DNA from: Aphrophora alni
Lineage: Eukaryota > Arthropoda > Insecta > Hemiptera > Aphrophoridae
Assembly (NCBI GenBank): GCA_963513935.1
Contig: OY740769.1
Coordinates: 106,929,762 to 106,993,761 of the forward strand
DNA: 64,000 nt
Direction of reading: 5' to 3'
Of the stretch, positions 41,000-54,500 are shown one piece after another. Under the pieces are notes generated by a model. That model was not told where the DNA came from. It did no database searches and saw only the letters and a list, made by a program, of their open reading frames with translations. Position 1 is the stretch's first letter. Each line of letters opens with the position of its first letter. The position numbers were made by a program, and so were the translations under genes.

Positions 41000-43558
41000 T
41001 GTACATTTTAACATAACAAATTTTGTTTTGTTTTTGATATAGTTGAAATTAGCATGATTTAAAAGCAGTTTGAAGGAAATGCTTTCCTTTTTATTCTTAT
41101 AGAAAGGATGGAAATAGAAATAAATATGTTGCCAACATAAATATCCAAGCAGTATAAATTTTGAGGCCTATAATTTTTGGAATTACCCATCATTTTTAAA
41201 ACTCCCCCCCCCATCTTTTTCTAGTACTACAGACCTGAAACGAGTATATGTGCCCCTTTTTCCTATCCTCAAATCTCTCCAGAATAACTTACAAAAGAGT
41301 TCAAATGGCTAATACACATAAACCCTAAGAACATTTAAAAAATCATGAAACAGAAACACACATTAAGTGGTTTGAAAAACTATAATTATAAAATTAAATT
41401 TTTAAATCAACAATTATTTATCGTGCTTATTTTTAATGAATGCAGATTATGCTTTAATTTAAATTGAATCTTTTATTGTAGGTAAATGCTATACAGCGGC
41501 TCAAAATGTAATAAATAATTCCGGTATAACAGAGGAGAAATTTCATTGTAATTTTCTATATAAACCATAAGGATAAAATAAACTTGTGTACCCATTTCAA
41601 ATGTTGTTTTAAATGAATACATAAAATCAAGACATCACACTGAAACAAAAAACAATGTAATGTATTTTTGTAATACATACATTATTATTGCTTTGAGAAG
41701 TTTTATCCTTTTTCTTTTAAAAAACAATTGTGTTGATATATCAGGATTTACATAAATTTGTCATAATTATATATTATTGAATTATCTGTTTAACTTCTAA
41801 AATAAAGCTGCAAGTTTACCAAGATACTATTTATTTTTCACTGCCTGTGCTAGATTTGGTTCACATTAATTCATATAGGTAAGCTTCTATTATGACATCA
41901 AATACTATAACAACTGGAAATAAGTCATACAAAAACTTTTTGTATACATTGCACACATAAAATTATATTTTTTATTTTAAGTATTTTTGTTAAACAAGTT
42001 TTGATAGAGTATGATACTGTGATAATGAATATATTATTCAAGTGTTAGATTAAGAAAAATGTTATGTGAATGATTCGTTTGGTAGAAAACTAACATTATG
42101 CAATAATAGTTTTATGCTAGAAAACTCAGTTAACCATAACATACTATATTTTAATATGACAATTTTATTGTAATTATTAAGTTTTATTATGAATTTCCTT
42201 CTGTATATTATTTAGAATTCACAATTTTGTAATACCATAATTAAATAAATCAGTCAAACCGTAAACAATTTTTAAAAAAACTTGTTTTAACTAGTCTAGT
42301 TTAATAAATGTGAATTAATAAAAATGTCGAATTAGTTATATGGTTGTCTAAATGTTTGTATATAGACTGTAGTATTTTATTTTGCTTCATTAACTGTTCT
42401 TGTAAGTCTATTTTATAGAAAAATAGACAAAATATTGCTTGTATCAAGTAATATATTACAAATATACTTTATAATTTGTACTGTATTCCACCTATTTTCA
42501 TATTTGAAAACCATTGTTATTATTCAGAACTATCATGAACAAGTATACTACTATACACTCTTAGAGTATAAATGTGAAGTTGGAGGAATGGTTACATTTT
42601 CATAGTCTTGAATGATTTTCTATTATTGTTTTATAATTGGTATATATTTTTAGGCCAATGGAAAACCTTAATAATTGTTATGTAACTTGTATAAGACTTA
42701 AAAAAAATTTTAAAAAAACAACACAGCTACAATCACTTGACAGGTTTCACTTTAATGGAGAAAATTATAGGTAGCATTTTAATATGGTGGACAAATGTGT
42801 ACACCAAATTATTGATTATTTCTGCCTGACTACTTTGAACTGGGATAGCTACAAGAAGCTTTGGTAAATAAGAAAATACTAAAACTCAACATGAAAGTAA
42901 AACACTGTTTTTCTTTGCATTTGATAAATGAATTTTATAATTTATTACATGTTTATATATCCTGGCACAAGTGTATAGCATATGCATGATGTGAATTGTA
43001 TAAATAATTTTTACTGTAATAAGTGTTCAGATAATGGAAAGGATTTCTACCACTAATACCAAGTAAGTACAGGATATTAACATTTAAGATAAATTATTGT
43101 TTGCTCAATGTTCTTCTTCACTAAAATTACTTTAAATTGGTTTCATTAATATATATATATATATATATTTGATTGTAAAGTTCAGTTATATGATATGGTT
43201 AGATTATATAAAACAGCTTGAAAAATTGAAATTTTTAAATAATTTAACATATTAACTATATGCTGGAGTATACTTTTTATATGCATATAACACCATAAAC
43301 TGCAATGAGACTACACTTTAGTCATAACTTTAATACATTTCTGCTCTTCCGATGTATTATAGTTTAAAGCAGCACAGTGTCAAGGGTTCAGTTATACTCA
43401 AGAGGCACGGTATTTCATGTACTACTTACTACCTTAGGTTCTTTCCAGCCTGTGGAATGGAATAGGGAAATGCTCGCCTAAAATAATGATGGATTAATGT
43501 TTGGATGTTGTCAAAGGTTGATTGGAACTAAATAAAAACGTATTTAAATATATATATA

Positions 43559-43608
<50 letters not shown>

Positions 43609-43900
43609 TCCAACTCAATCAAAAGTTTTAGTTAGTACATATTTTCTCACAAGTATATTATAGAAAAGAGCCTTTAACCAATTTTATATGTTAACATTCC
43701 AATTGTGACTTAGTTTACTCTTACTTACTGCTAGGGTTATAATTATGACCCACATGTAAATATTTACAGAACATAGTAGTCACCATTCATTTTTACCAAT
43801 CATCTCGAATTCAGTACAGAGTATTTTTGAAATAAGAACAATTTTGTTACAGATTACAGAAAACTTTAATAATTAACAAAATTTCAACTGGCAATTTACA
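41000..43900. other. AT-rich intergenic DNA, no gene seen
   Basis: The stretch between the convergent stop codons has only simple repeats, including TA runs at 43150-43168 and about 43550-43605. It may include untranslated 3' sequence. Confidence 0.55.
43550..43605. repeat. (TA)n microsatellite
   Basis: Long TA run with one ATTATA interruption, in the intergenic region. Confidence 0.95.
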
Positions 43901-43969
43901 CACACATTTTTGAGATAAGACAAAAGTTTGCCAATCCGTTAATCATAGAAGTCGTCATTTAACCAATCC

Positions 43970-45300
43970 ACAACTGATTTTTTTAAATTCATCATCATTT
44001 TTCCATTCACTTTCCTCCCAAAAAATCCATCAGCTTTGGAAAAAGATGGAAGTCTGAAGATGTAATATCAGAACTATAAGGAAGGGGGGAGCCAACGTAA
44101 AGTTTTCTCTTCCAAACTTATATAGTAACTACAATGTCAGTACTGTTGCATGTGCCCAAATGTTATCATGAAGCAAACAGATGCTGCAGTGGATTGCTTG
44201 CCTACACTTTGTCAATATTATGTAGAATTTTAATTTAATGTTACAACAGTCGGTACATGATGGAATTCCATGATAATGGAAATAATGAGATAATTATTTA
44301 ATTCCACAAAACAGCTTAAAAATGCCTAACGGCGAAACATATGTCACAATTAAAGCTGTTTTGTGGAATTAAATAATCATCTCAATTATGTAGTACAGAT
44401 CCACATTTATAATGTCTAGGAATTTAACCAAAAGGCTATTACACCCCTGTCCCAGAAAACTATAGATGTTTTTGAGTTGACAAAGTGTGCTTGAATTGTT
44501 TGGTTTTGTTGTAGATTTGAATTGATGCTAGTAATTGGATTCCCGCTTTGTCTTAGATGTGTAATAAACGATCTGTTTCATCTCTAGTTATGATATGGTT
44601 CAAAAATGCATTATCATTTGAGACATAGCATGCCAAAAATGACAGATCAGAGTCCATGTTTTTTATTTTTTTTAATTTTTCTATAAGCAGTCTTGGAAGC
44701 TACTTAGCACAAATCATTTTGTACTAAAGCTAACAGACACAATGTTATAAATTAATAACAATGAAAAATGAGGGAAACCATCATGCAGTTTATCAATAGT
44801 GAAGCACCTTTTTTTCAACAAAAATGCTTATCAACGATTTTCAAGTTCTCAGTGATGACAGTTGGTCATCTGAATCGTCACTCATCTTGAATAGCAGTTC
44901 TTCCTTATTAAACAGTCTACAGCTTTTAAACACATTTCTCTAATTCATAATTCCTTCCTATACATTTTTACAAGTGTTGATTGATGAATTTCAGCAAGAT
45001 GAATATTTTTTGCATTCAAAAGTCTAATCACAAGAGTTCACTTCACAACCGATAGGATTGGTGATCAACATAGTGTTTTACAACATAACATAACATACAC
45101 AAACAATTAACTTGAAATGCACTGGTGACGTTGTGCGAGACCTGTAAGGAGCGCTTGATCTTGAAACTGTTTTGATTTGCAGCTTGTTCAATGCGCAAAC
45201 TGTTCTTACTTAAGAAATGATCCTCTTAATAATTCAAAATCTTTCATATCAAAGTAGTATTCTTTAAAATCAGCTGTTACAAAATTTGGCAGCATTGACA
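43970..45300 (-). pseudogene. Decayed mariner-type transposase
   Basis: On the - strand, pieces in order match mariner: FLNHIITRDETDRLLHI (family FLxRIVTGDETWVxHY) near 44610, FSGTGV (FWDxxGV) near 44450, then LLHDNIWAHATVLTL and LLYKFGRE (LLHDNARPHxAxxTxxLLxxFGWE) near 44190-44120, and FRLPSFSKS (DYHLFPxLK) near 44050. Frameshifts abound, and a hairpin MITE interrupts it at 44282-44390. Confidence 0.65.
44282..44390. mobile_element. Hairpin MITE inside the mariner relic
   Basis: Arms AATTCCACAAAACAGCTT (left) and AAGCTGTTTTGTGGAATT (right, inverse) are exact and extend with mismatches to 36-40 bp. The loop is about 30 nt. It separates the WD and HDN parts of the mariner relic. Confidence 0.7.
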
Positions 45301-45680
45301 CAGATTTCATTAAGTTTGTTTTGATATAAAAATAATTTTGAGTTTAAGTTAATGGAAGTTAAATGATTATTGTAATATAAGGGATATATTCAAATTACTT
45401 GACAAAGATCTATGCAGAAAAATGTATACAATAATTAATTATATATCAGTAAAATATAAAGTGACTTTTAATAAATTGGAGAGGTGTTTGAAAAGTTTTT
45501 GCCTGTATACATAGCAATGTTTCTATAATTTTGGTTCAATGTGTGTAAATGGTTTTAAATTCAGTTTTATTATATACATTTTTAATATAATATCATATAT
45601 TAAGTTTTGAATGTTTGAAGAAAAAGTTTTAAACACAAATAACTAATAAACAAAGACCAGAGCACTGTGGTGACAATATA

Positions 45681-45753
45681 TACAGATACACTTTTAAGAC
45701 CCTTACCACATTTATTCCAAGTGTGGTAAGGGACTTTTGAAAGTGTATCTGTA
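45681..45753. repeat. Intergenic hairpin, about 33-bp arms
   Basis: TACAGATACACTTTTAAGAC pairs with inverse GTCCCTTACCACACTT region and ends AAGTGTATCTGTA. Arms of about 33 bp with few mismatches surround a short loop. There is no coding content. Confidence 0.75.
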
Positions 45754-45999
45754 CAAATAACTACTAGTATTTTTTATTGCACATTCATATTATTTATAGT
45801 CTTCTTAGGAAAATGTTTGCAAAAAAGTTGTGCTCATGATTTTGCATTATGAAGTCTGCTGTTTTTTCTACTTCTTTTTTTGGCACAAAATTAATGGTTT
45901 TAATATAATATATTTTCTCATTTTAGTCTAACAAGTAGTTTTATTTTAACTGTACTTTAGTACAGTATATGAAGAGTCTAATTTAACAATTTTTCAATT

Positions 46000-48250
46000 T
46001 TATTTGCTAATAATAAAACAATGCACATAAATAGAAGAAATCTAACAATGTAATTTAACAATTAATTACAATTTTTTTGATGTAATTTTTATCAAACAAT
46101 ATCATAAACTCAAAAACATTGTGTTAACAAGGTAACACTTTAATGTCATCAATAATTTTAAGTTTTAACAATTAGTGAAAGTACTCTACGTAACTTGAAT
46201 TTGTAAAACACAAATGGATACAACTATTTTGATGATTTGAACCTACACATAAGTATTCAATACTAAATACATGTACCAACACACCACTTTAACATGCAGT
46301 ATGTGCATTTTAGTTTAGTGAAATATAAATAATATCATGATCATTTTTTTAATCTGTTAACCTAAACTGGCATTCTGTAAGTATATTTTCATTTTTTTAT
46401 TTCAAATGAAAATCTATTCAAAATATAACATGTGGCATATCATTTTTTGTACTCTTTTTATAAAAAAAGTTGGGCATACCATGGTACTGATAGTAGATGC
46501 ATACTATAAAAAAATCGAAAATAACCAAATTGTGGCAAATAAAGTTTTAGAAAACTTATATGGCTTATTTGGATAATATAAATTTACAGCAAAATAATTG
46601 AAAAATTGTGAAAAAAGTGATACACTTTTATATATATTTTTTAATAGAAACATTCACAGAATAATAAAATTAATATAAAAATTGCTTACATTAAATATAA
46701 AATGTTAAAATCACAAACAATAAAATCAGATAAACAATATCGTGAGATTATTACACTATCAAAAAGTAAACATCAGCTATAAAGGAATAAAAAATATGTC
46801 AGTTGTGCCAACACCTCTCGTCACTACCACACTGCTATATGAATTTAATTTATTTTGTCAGCCGAATTGATAATATTGTATATGCAAAATGAAAAATATC
46901 GACTTTCATATTTTCATTGAACCAAACACCATCAAGATTGAGTAGCATTTAGTCACAGTAATATCATTGGTACCATCTATGTTTCTAAGGTCTCTTAGTG
47001 ATGTTTGCCACTATAGAATGTTGCTTAGCGACGTTCCCAGTTCGAGGGTTAATAATAGTTGCAAATGTAAGAAAAAGCTAACCTAACTTAAAATGTCCTA
47101 TATGGCAAATGGAACAGACTTCTTTAGAAAAATGTTTAAAAGAAACAAAATTGGCAGTTAAGAAACTATTGGCAGTGTCATAAAGGTTTTTTTTTTTAAT
47201 TGGCATAATAAATATTTAGCATTTAGATATTATACTAGCTTGGTTGAAACTATTAATATATCTTAAAACTATCTTAAGATCCATATTTAACTAATATACA
47301 TAATCTGACTAAAGTATGGGATGAACGTTTTAAACATGTTGTGACTAAATATATGATCTTGTAACTATAAAAAAATAGTGTTAATGTTGTCTAGATAAAA
47401 GTTTATACATATATTAAGGTATAATTGTACTAGGGAACTATTATTTATATATTTAAATATATAAATATATATTTATTTATTATATTTAAATATTTATATA
47501 TTTTAAATAAATAAATTTATGTTTAGAGAAGTGTGTGTTTATAGCTATCCTTGAAAATACAAGGAATTATTTGTTAATTATACGGTATTAAAACATGAAA
47601 AGATCTGACTAATTGATTTTGTATCAACTAACTTTTATGGTTACGCAAAATTCATCTTCAAGAAAATTAGGTTGATCTACAAAGTTTATATACTTTAGAG
47701 GACCATTTGATTTGGTTTTAACATAACATTCCTTGACTGTTCACTTATACATGATATAAGATCACCTCAATTTTGTTAAGTTAAAAAATGACATTAGTAA
47801 AAACCATTTATAAATCCTGATTGATTATTAGTTTTGAGAATATTCTAGAATCTCATTCTGTTTAAACCCTCTATAAAAATCATTATGCTCGATAAATACA
47901 TATATATTTTTTTAATTAAGACTTTGGAATAATACATAAACACCTAATAAGACTTTATATAAAACACATAAACAAGTAAAATGTAATTTCAAAAATCTTT
48001 CACAGTAATTAATTCCTATTACTGAGAAACCACATTTGTATTTAATTCTAGTACAACACTTTTTCGTCAATAATAAATGAGAAAGAAAAACAAGTGAATG
48101 TGTTATCGACTTTTAACATAAATCTTAATAACGTAATGAATAACTGTAAAACAATTATTTTATATCTTCAGCATACAAACCCTTGAATAGTAAATCACTT
48201 CCAAGTTTGTTTAAATCCTGGATATATTTTTTAGGTGATAAATCAAACAA
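46000..48250. other. AT-rich intergenic DNA, no gene seen
   Basis: No coding signal. A piggyBac-like terminus (TTAACCCTCGAACTGGG on the - strand, ending about 47052) may mark another MITE, but its partner end was not found. TA/TTTA-rich low complexity lies at 47440-47520. Confidence 0.5.
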
Positions 48251-48259
48251 ATTTCATCT

Positions 48260-48265
48260 TTTATT
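48260..48265 (-). promoter_or_regulatory. Candidate polyadenylation signal of the transporter
   Basis: AATAAA on the - strand, 43 nt beyond the stop codon. Confidence 0.45.
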
Positions 48266-48307
48266 AAGATGTAACTACAGTTTCTACTTGGGAAAATGTA
48301 TGGTTTT

Positions 48308-48450
48308 TCATCCTTGATCGACAGATCTTCTTTTTTTTAGGTACTTGTCAATCATTTTCATAAGAAGAAGTAAAAAAGAACTAAGTAAAAGGCCAAAGCC
48401 AGCCACATGGAATGGAGCATTAACATCATTCAAATTTTGTTTAAGAAAAT
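48308..48450 (-). CDS. Transporter exon: TM12 and stop
   Basis: The acceptor is TTTTATTTCAG. In phase with the preceding exon it reads DFLKQNLNDVNAPFHVAGFG, a hydrophobic TM12 (LLLSSFLLLLM) and a basic tail DKYLKKRRSVDQG before TGA (48310-48308). An AATAAA on the - strand at 48265-48260 lies 43 nt after the stop and is a good polyadenylation candidate. Confidence 0.85.
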
Positions 48451-49572
48451 CTGAAATAAAATGAAACTATTAATCATATCTGTTTATAATATGTGATCTT
48501 AATATACATTAATTTTGGTTGAAATCAGTTGTAAGAACAGGGAAGGCAGTAAATCTAAATATACTAGTCACAATTCTTATAATATATGGAAACAATTACT
48601 ATTACAAGCTTTATAAGCTATAATCTCTTAACTGCTGAACAAAATAATAATAGATTCCCTGCCAATAAGCTCTATCATGATTCAGTTCTCCAATTATAAG
48701 TTGTAGTTTTCTAATGGCAGATTCATGGATTATACCATTCGTCTTATGGCATCCCAATATAGTTTTGATAGTTTCTTAATTTCTTGGTCTAGTTCTGTAC
48801 ACACAAGAAGGTAATCTTTATTCATTAATGTGTTATGTACTTCGCAGATTGTGGTGAGATTTGTAAATATTAATGCGATGGAAGTGTGCAGCAAGGTAGT
48901 CATGTCCAGTGTACAGTCTAAAGTTTTGCTACTGCCTGGTTTCTTGGTAAGTCTTTATTTTTATCCCAAGAGCTTTCTATTTCCTTCCACTGTTTTTTAT
49001 TGCTAGATGTTGTATTGATGACATCCTTGGAGAACTTCTAACGAGTTATGTTCTAACTGTCTCAAGTTATATAATGTTTCCCTGCAGAGTTGTACTTTAT
49101 TATGCTGAATGGTTGGCCGTGTCATTTTCATTTGTCTTCACTGGAGAGTTGTCTACCTTTTTTTTTGCTGAGTAGATGTATTACATCTCTTACTTGTTTT
49201 ATTGTTTGATGTGTGGGCTGTCTATTTGATACATTGTTTTGCAGATTTGGAGTCTGGAGAGGACGACTTTTTGAAGGACAATAGTCTGAATAATATTTGC
49301 TGTAGGGCCAGTTATAATAACCAATAAATTTATATTATTGTGTATTTTATCTGTCTAGAGGAAATATAGATGTTCTCTGTTAGTTTTTTCTGTTCAATTT
49401 TCCTTCATTTTGTGTTATTTATACTTGCACAACCCATGAATATTAAGCTTTCATGGGTTGTGCAAGTACAAATAACACAAAATGAAGGAAAATTGAATAG
49501 GTAAAACTAACAGAGAACATCTATATTTCCTCTAGACAGATAAAATACACAATAATATAAATTAACATAAAA

Positions 49573-49608
<36 letters not shown>

Positions 49609-51539
49609 TAGAGCCCCTATTATCCGCGAGTGGATGAACCGCGGTGCGGATTATCCGCGAGTGTAACGATTTTAAAAAAAAAATACGACTGCACATGACC
49701 GAAGTCTAAAGTTTAAAGATTTCACACCGCTTTACGTTAAAGTATCACATTATTGATCCCCTCTGTCAAGTTCACTGACCTTCCCCTCTACACAAAGACC
49801 TCCCCCCTTCTCTCGACCTGCTAGCGGTGTCAGTTGTCAGTAAGCGTGCTTAGTGATCAGTTGTGTTTTATGTTTCTTTGTCAGTGCTCAAGTTTAGTGT
49901 TTCGTTAGTTCCTGAAATTAATAATGGCTGAAAAACGAAAGAAAGTTGTGTTAACTATTACACAAAAACTTGAAATGATTTCTAAAATAGAAAATGGCGC
50001 TTCTAGGAAGCAGATGTGTTTGAATTATGGGATTGGGGAAACAACAGTGCGAGACGTTTTAAAGCAAAAAGACAAACTGTTGGCCTTTGCATCAATGTCG
50101 GACAGTGCTTCTGGGATGAAAAAAAGAAAAACAATGAAGACATCCACCTATAATGAACTTGATTCGGCATTAACGGAATGGTTAGCTCAGGTGCGAAGTG
50201 AGGGCACCCCCGTGTCTGGTCCTATCATTGCAACTAAAGCAAAAATATTTTTTGATTTGTTAGGCCTGGAAGGAAATTTTGATGCGTCGTCCGGTTGGTT
50301 ACATCGTTTTAAGAAACGTCATGGAATTAGAGAGATCGGTCTACACGGAGAGAAGCTGAGTGGTGATCAAGAAGCAGCTGATGATTTTCAACGTGATTTT
50401 GAAGAGTTTGTGTTGTCTGAAGATCTGTCATATGAACAAATTTATAACGCTGATGAATCAGGGCTTTTTTGGAAGTGTCTTCCCACTCGTACTTTAGCAT
50501 TTGAAAGTGAACATAAAGCGGCAGGTCACAAAAGTAGCAAGGAAAGAATACAAGCGTGCTTAAATCTTCTGACGGGCAAATTTTTGCACACTTTTTGCCC
50601 CCAAATGTTACTGCTCTGATACAACCTATGGACCAGGGAGTGATTGCAACAATGAAGAGAACATACAGAACAAAGTTGTTACTGTCAAAAATCGAAGAAG
50701 GCTGCGATTTCAAAGAATTTTGGAAAAATTATACAATTTTGGATAGCATTTACGATATTGCTTCTGCATGGGATTACGTCAAACCCTCAACCCTTGTTAA
50801 ATCATGGAGAAAACTCTTTCCAAGTATCGAAACAAATGTCAACCAAACCATTTGTGAAGAAAAAAGTGAAGTCATGCCGACCGCTACACTTGTTGACCTA
50901 TTGACATCCGTTCCAGGAGGAGAGAATGTCGACGAAGAGAACATAGATGAGTGGCTGGAATGCGACGCAAGTGTGCCTGGGTTTGAACGACTGACTGACG
51001 TAGAGATAACGAACAAAGCAATGGGATTGGACGAGAACGAAGAACAAAGTGAAAGCTCAGAAGATGAGGCGCCTGCAAGGATGACACACGAAACTGCTTT
51101 GCAGCACGTAGACGGATTGCTTCAATATTTAGAGGAACAAGATGACGACGCACAACTGGCAGAAAAACTTATGTTAAGAAAAGTACAATCTAGAATAAAG
51201 AAAAGGTGTTTTCAAAGCAAGAAGCAAAAGCGAGTGACTGATTTTTTTAAAAAGGCGTAACTGGACACTTTTTGTTTAACAGTACAGTACATGTATAGTT
51301 TTTTATTTACTGTTACTGTATTTATTTTAGTGATTTAGATGTAGAACAATGGTTTCTGTTGTACTCTACATCTTTTAAAAGTTTTCATATCATGTTTTTT
51401 GTACAATAAAACATAATTTTTATGCTGAAATATTTTTTTCGTTTTCACCTCATTTTTAGTCTTTTTTTGGGTTATCCGCGATTTTCGCTATCCGCGGTGC
51501 CCTTGCCACCCAATTCCGCGGATAATCGGGGCTCTACTG

Positions 51540-51570
<31 letters not shown>

Positions 51571-54500
51571 TATATATATAACAATGGCTCTTCAAACTAG
51601 CGTAGGCCACAGCTACAACATGTTAATGTGGATGGGAGATTCAGCAGAGCTATATAGTCAGAGAAGGGAAATGTCTAGCATTTATTATAGCAGTTATAAA
51701 AAATTAGCATAAAAAAAATCGAAGATTAGATAACATATTACAATTAAAATGTTGGTTACTTATACATTAAATTAATAAAAGTTTTACAAATAAATTATAT
51801 AGTACAAAATATCACATAATTTTTTCTCATTCACAAACACACAATTTTAATCACAGAAAAATTCAGATTAACTAATTTCACTCTTAATTATTTGATTTAA
51901 AATAATTAACTAGCCAATGTATTAAACTGAGCAATAAACAATACATGAATTTTCTCATATACTCTCTCACAAATTTAAACATATTTTAATAACACATAAA
52001 ATTATTGGTTTTTACATAACATAAAGTTATAATGACATTAATTGAGTTCTTTTCCTTTTAAATAATTTATTCTGAAAATATAATTAATGTTGATTTCCCG
52101 AAATTTGTGATACCAGAAATGGTAATTTTAACTTGGATAACCAAAAAATGGTTATATTAAGATTTGAATATTAAAAGTAACCCAGGAACGTTGAAATTGA
52201 ATGGGTGGAGGGACTTCAGAAGTCAAAAGAATAACTCAAAGTACATGTTAAGACAAGGGAATATAAAATTTAAATATAGGTTTCCAAAATACTAATGTGA
52301 TGTAAAAAATGTTAATTAAAAGTTATATGAATATTTGAATAAAAATTGTGTAGTGAATATAGGCAAAAGCTGTCATCAAGCTATTAATTTGAATAGTGTC
52401 CGGTCAGCTAATCAGGTGAGCCCTGGAACACAGGATGTAAGAAATACTCACATGTGGTTTTCCCAGTTGGAAGGGGACAGTTGAGTAAGTCAGGCGTGTT
52501 TTCTGTTCAGAGAAACTTTTTCAAAATGTAGAGAAAACGTTAAACCAGTCTTGAGATGAGGTCTGATGCGATCAGACATGTTATTTTTGTCTAGAGATGT
52601 TTTATAAAAATTAGTGAATATGTGAAAAAAGAGTTTTAAGGGAACAGCCGAGTTGGTCAGGCGTAAATAAACTATTATAAAATGTGGTAAAAATGTTAAA
52701 AGTGGCCCTAAGATCAATCTAAAATTGATCTAAGTGATACTCGTTCTAACTTAAAGCATGAACTTTTAATTTAAAGAATGTGAACTATGTGATGTGTGTA
52801 AAAATAAAAGTCTTGCACGTGTTCGAGACAAATGAGATTTTTTGAATCGTGAACTATGGACAAGATCGTAAAGTCTCATAATAGAACGGTTTAAATCATG
52901 ATACCAACAAACATTTAATTATTTGAACAATAAAATAATGAGTTCCGTATAGCAGCAAGGAATCGACCACGTCAGCAGCTCGACACAGGATGAGATGCAT
53001 TGTCTACGAAATGTCGACAAGGAATTGTGCTTTTAACTAAAAAGAACGTGCCGGGTAGACGTTAAGACTTTATTTCTAAAATCGTTTTTGTCTATAATAT
53101 GATAATAATTTCTTACTGTTTAATAATTATAAGTTTAGTTTGAAAATCTGGAGTATAATATTGAGACAATGTCTTATATTATAAAATATGAAATTACTAA
53201 AGTAAAATCCTTCTTTTAAAATAAATAAATTAATGAAACTTTATCTAATTTGTAGAACTAAATTACTAATTACACTAATTCAATTAAATGAACTAAAGAC
53301 CTTTTTGCTTTTTCTTTTGAGTTGCAACTAAAAAATAAATTTAATGAATAAAATTCAATTTGATTTTTTAAGGAAATATAAGGATGTATTAAGCTAAGAT
53401 TTCTGAATATGAATGTTTAATAATATTTGATGATAACCTTGTATAAATGTTTTAATATTTGCATTTTAATAAAAACATGTTAAATTATTTTTGAATTCTT
53501 CATAAAGGCCAGAAATAAACGTTTCAATTACGAGAGCTGCAATAAATAGCATACTTGTCAGAAAACATAACCATAAGTTTGTTGTCAAAAAGTGTTCTTA
53601 CAGCAATTGACTCGCTTATACACGATTTTCCATGTAACTATCACTCAACTCATCATTAACTGAAGCTGAACGATATTATTTAAGTTCAACTTCGATATTA
53701 TTAATAATATCAAGCTTCGATATTATTAATAATATCAAGCTTCGATATTATTAACTGCAAGTCCTTCCGCATATGGTCTTGCATTGTCGATCTTGAAATA
53801 CCTAACTTTGCAAAACACTAGCTGATTTCATTTTCGATTGCTGAAACCACAAGTCTCAACTTGAGTACTTGGTCTTCTGCTATGTGACTCATTAAGAACA
53901 AATCCCGTTAAAAAATTTCTCAGCACATTTCAATAACATTTTCCTATACAGTGGTGATTTTTTGAGACGCAACAAAGTTATTCATAACTTCATCAACTGT
54001 TTTCCTGGTTCTTGGACGTTTGTGGAGCAGACACAAGCTACCAGACACTCCTCAATAGTGAACACATTTGTGTACATCATCATGTTACTCTCCTAACTGG
54101 AACTGGATGGCTACTGTCTCCACTACCACCCATGACTCCAACTGACTATGCAGTAGGTAAAGACTTTTCAACCTCACTGTGTAGCTCCCATGAGAAATGC
54201 AGGGAGAAAAATGAACATATAAATAAGCAATTGATAATAAATACTATTAATTAAATCATCTTGGTATATTTCAACTTGTGTCATGTCAACAAAAAAGAGT
54301 ATAGATATTTCATATCTATTTGTGTGTGTGTGTGTGTGTGTATGTATGTGTGTGTGTATGTGTGTGTGTGTGTGAGTGTGTGTGTGTGTGTTAATAAATG
54401 TTTTAGAGGTCACAATTTTAATATTATTCTGCTGAAATATTTTATTAAAGCTCAGTAAAAAATCACTATACGAGTTCCTTAGCCAGAAAAATCAATTGGT

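Larger units (their letters stand above)
49606..51539 (+). mobile_element. Tigger/pogo DNA transposon, 1,934 bp, internally deleted
   Basis: The ends CAGTAGAGCCCCTATTATCC and its inverse GGATAATCGGGGCTCTACTG differ at one base and sit in TA on both sides, the pogo target. Two frames encode the N-terminal and C-terminal parts of a jerky/CENP-B-like transposase. The middle of the DDE domain is deleted near 50550. Coding parts are otherwise undamaged, so the insertion looks young. It lies in the last intron of the transporter gene, on the opposite strand. Confidence 0.93.

Noticed and set aside
50327..50713. 128-codon - strand frame within Tigger
   Set aside because: Antisense shadow of the transposase frames.
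53755..54010. Possible helix-turn-helix transposase fragment on the - strand (SRSTMQDHMRKDL)
   Set aside because: Only a short helix-turn-helix-like piece with stops around it; too little to assign to a family.
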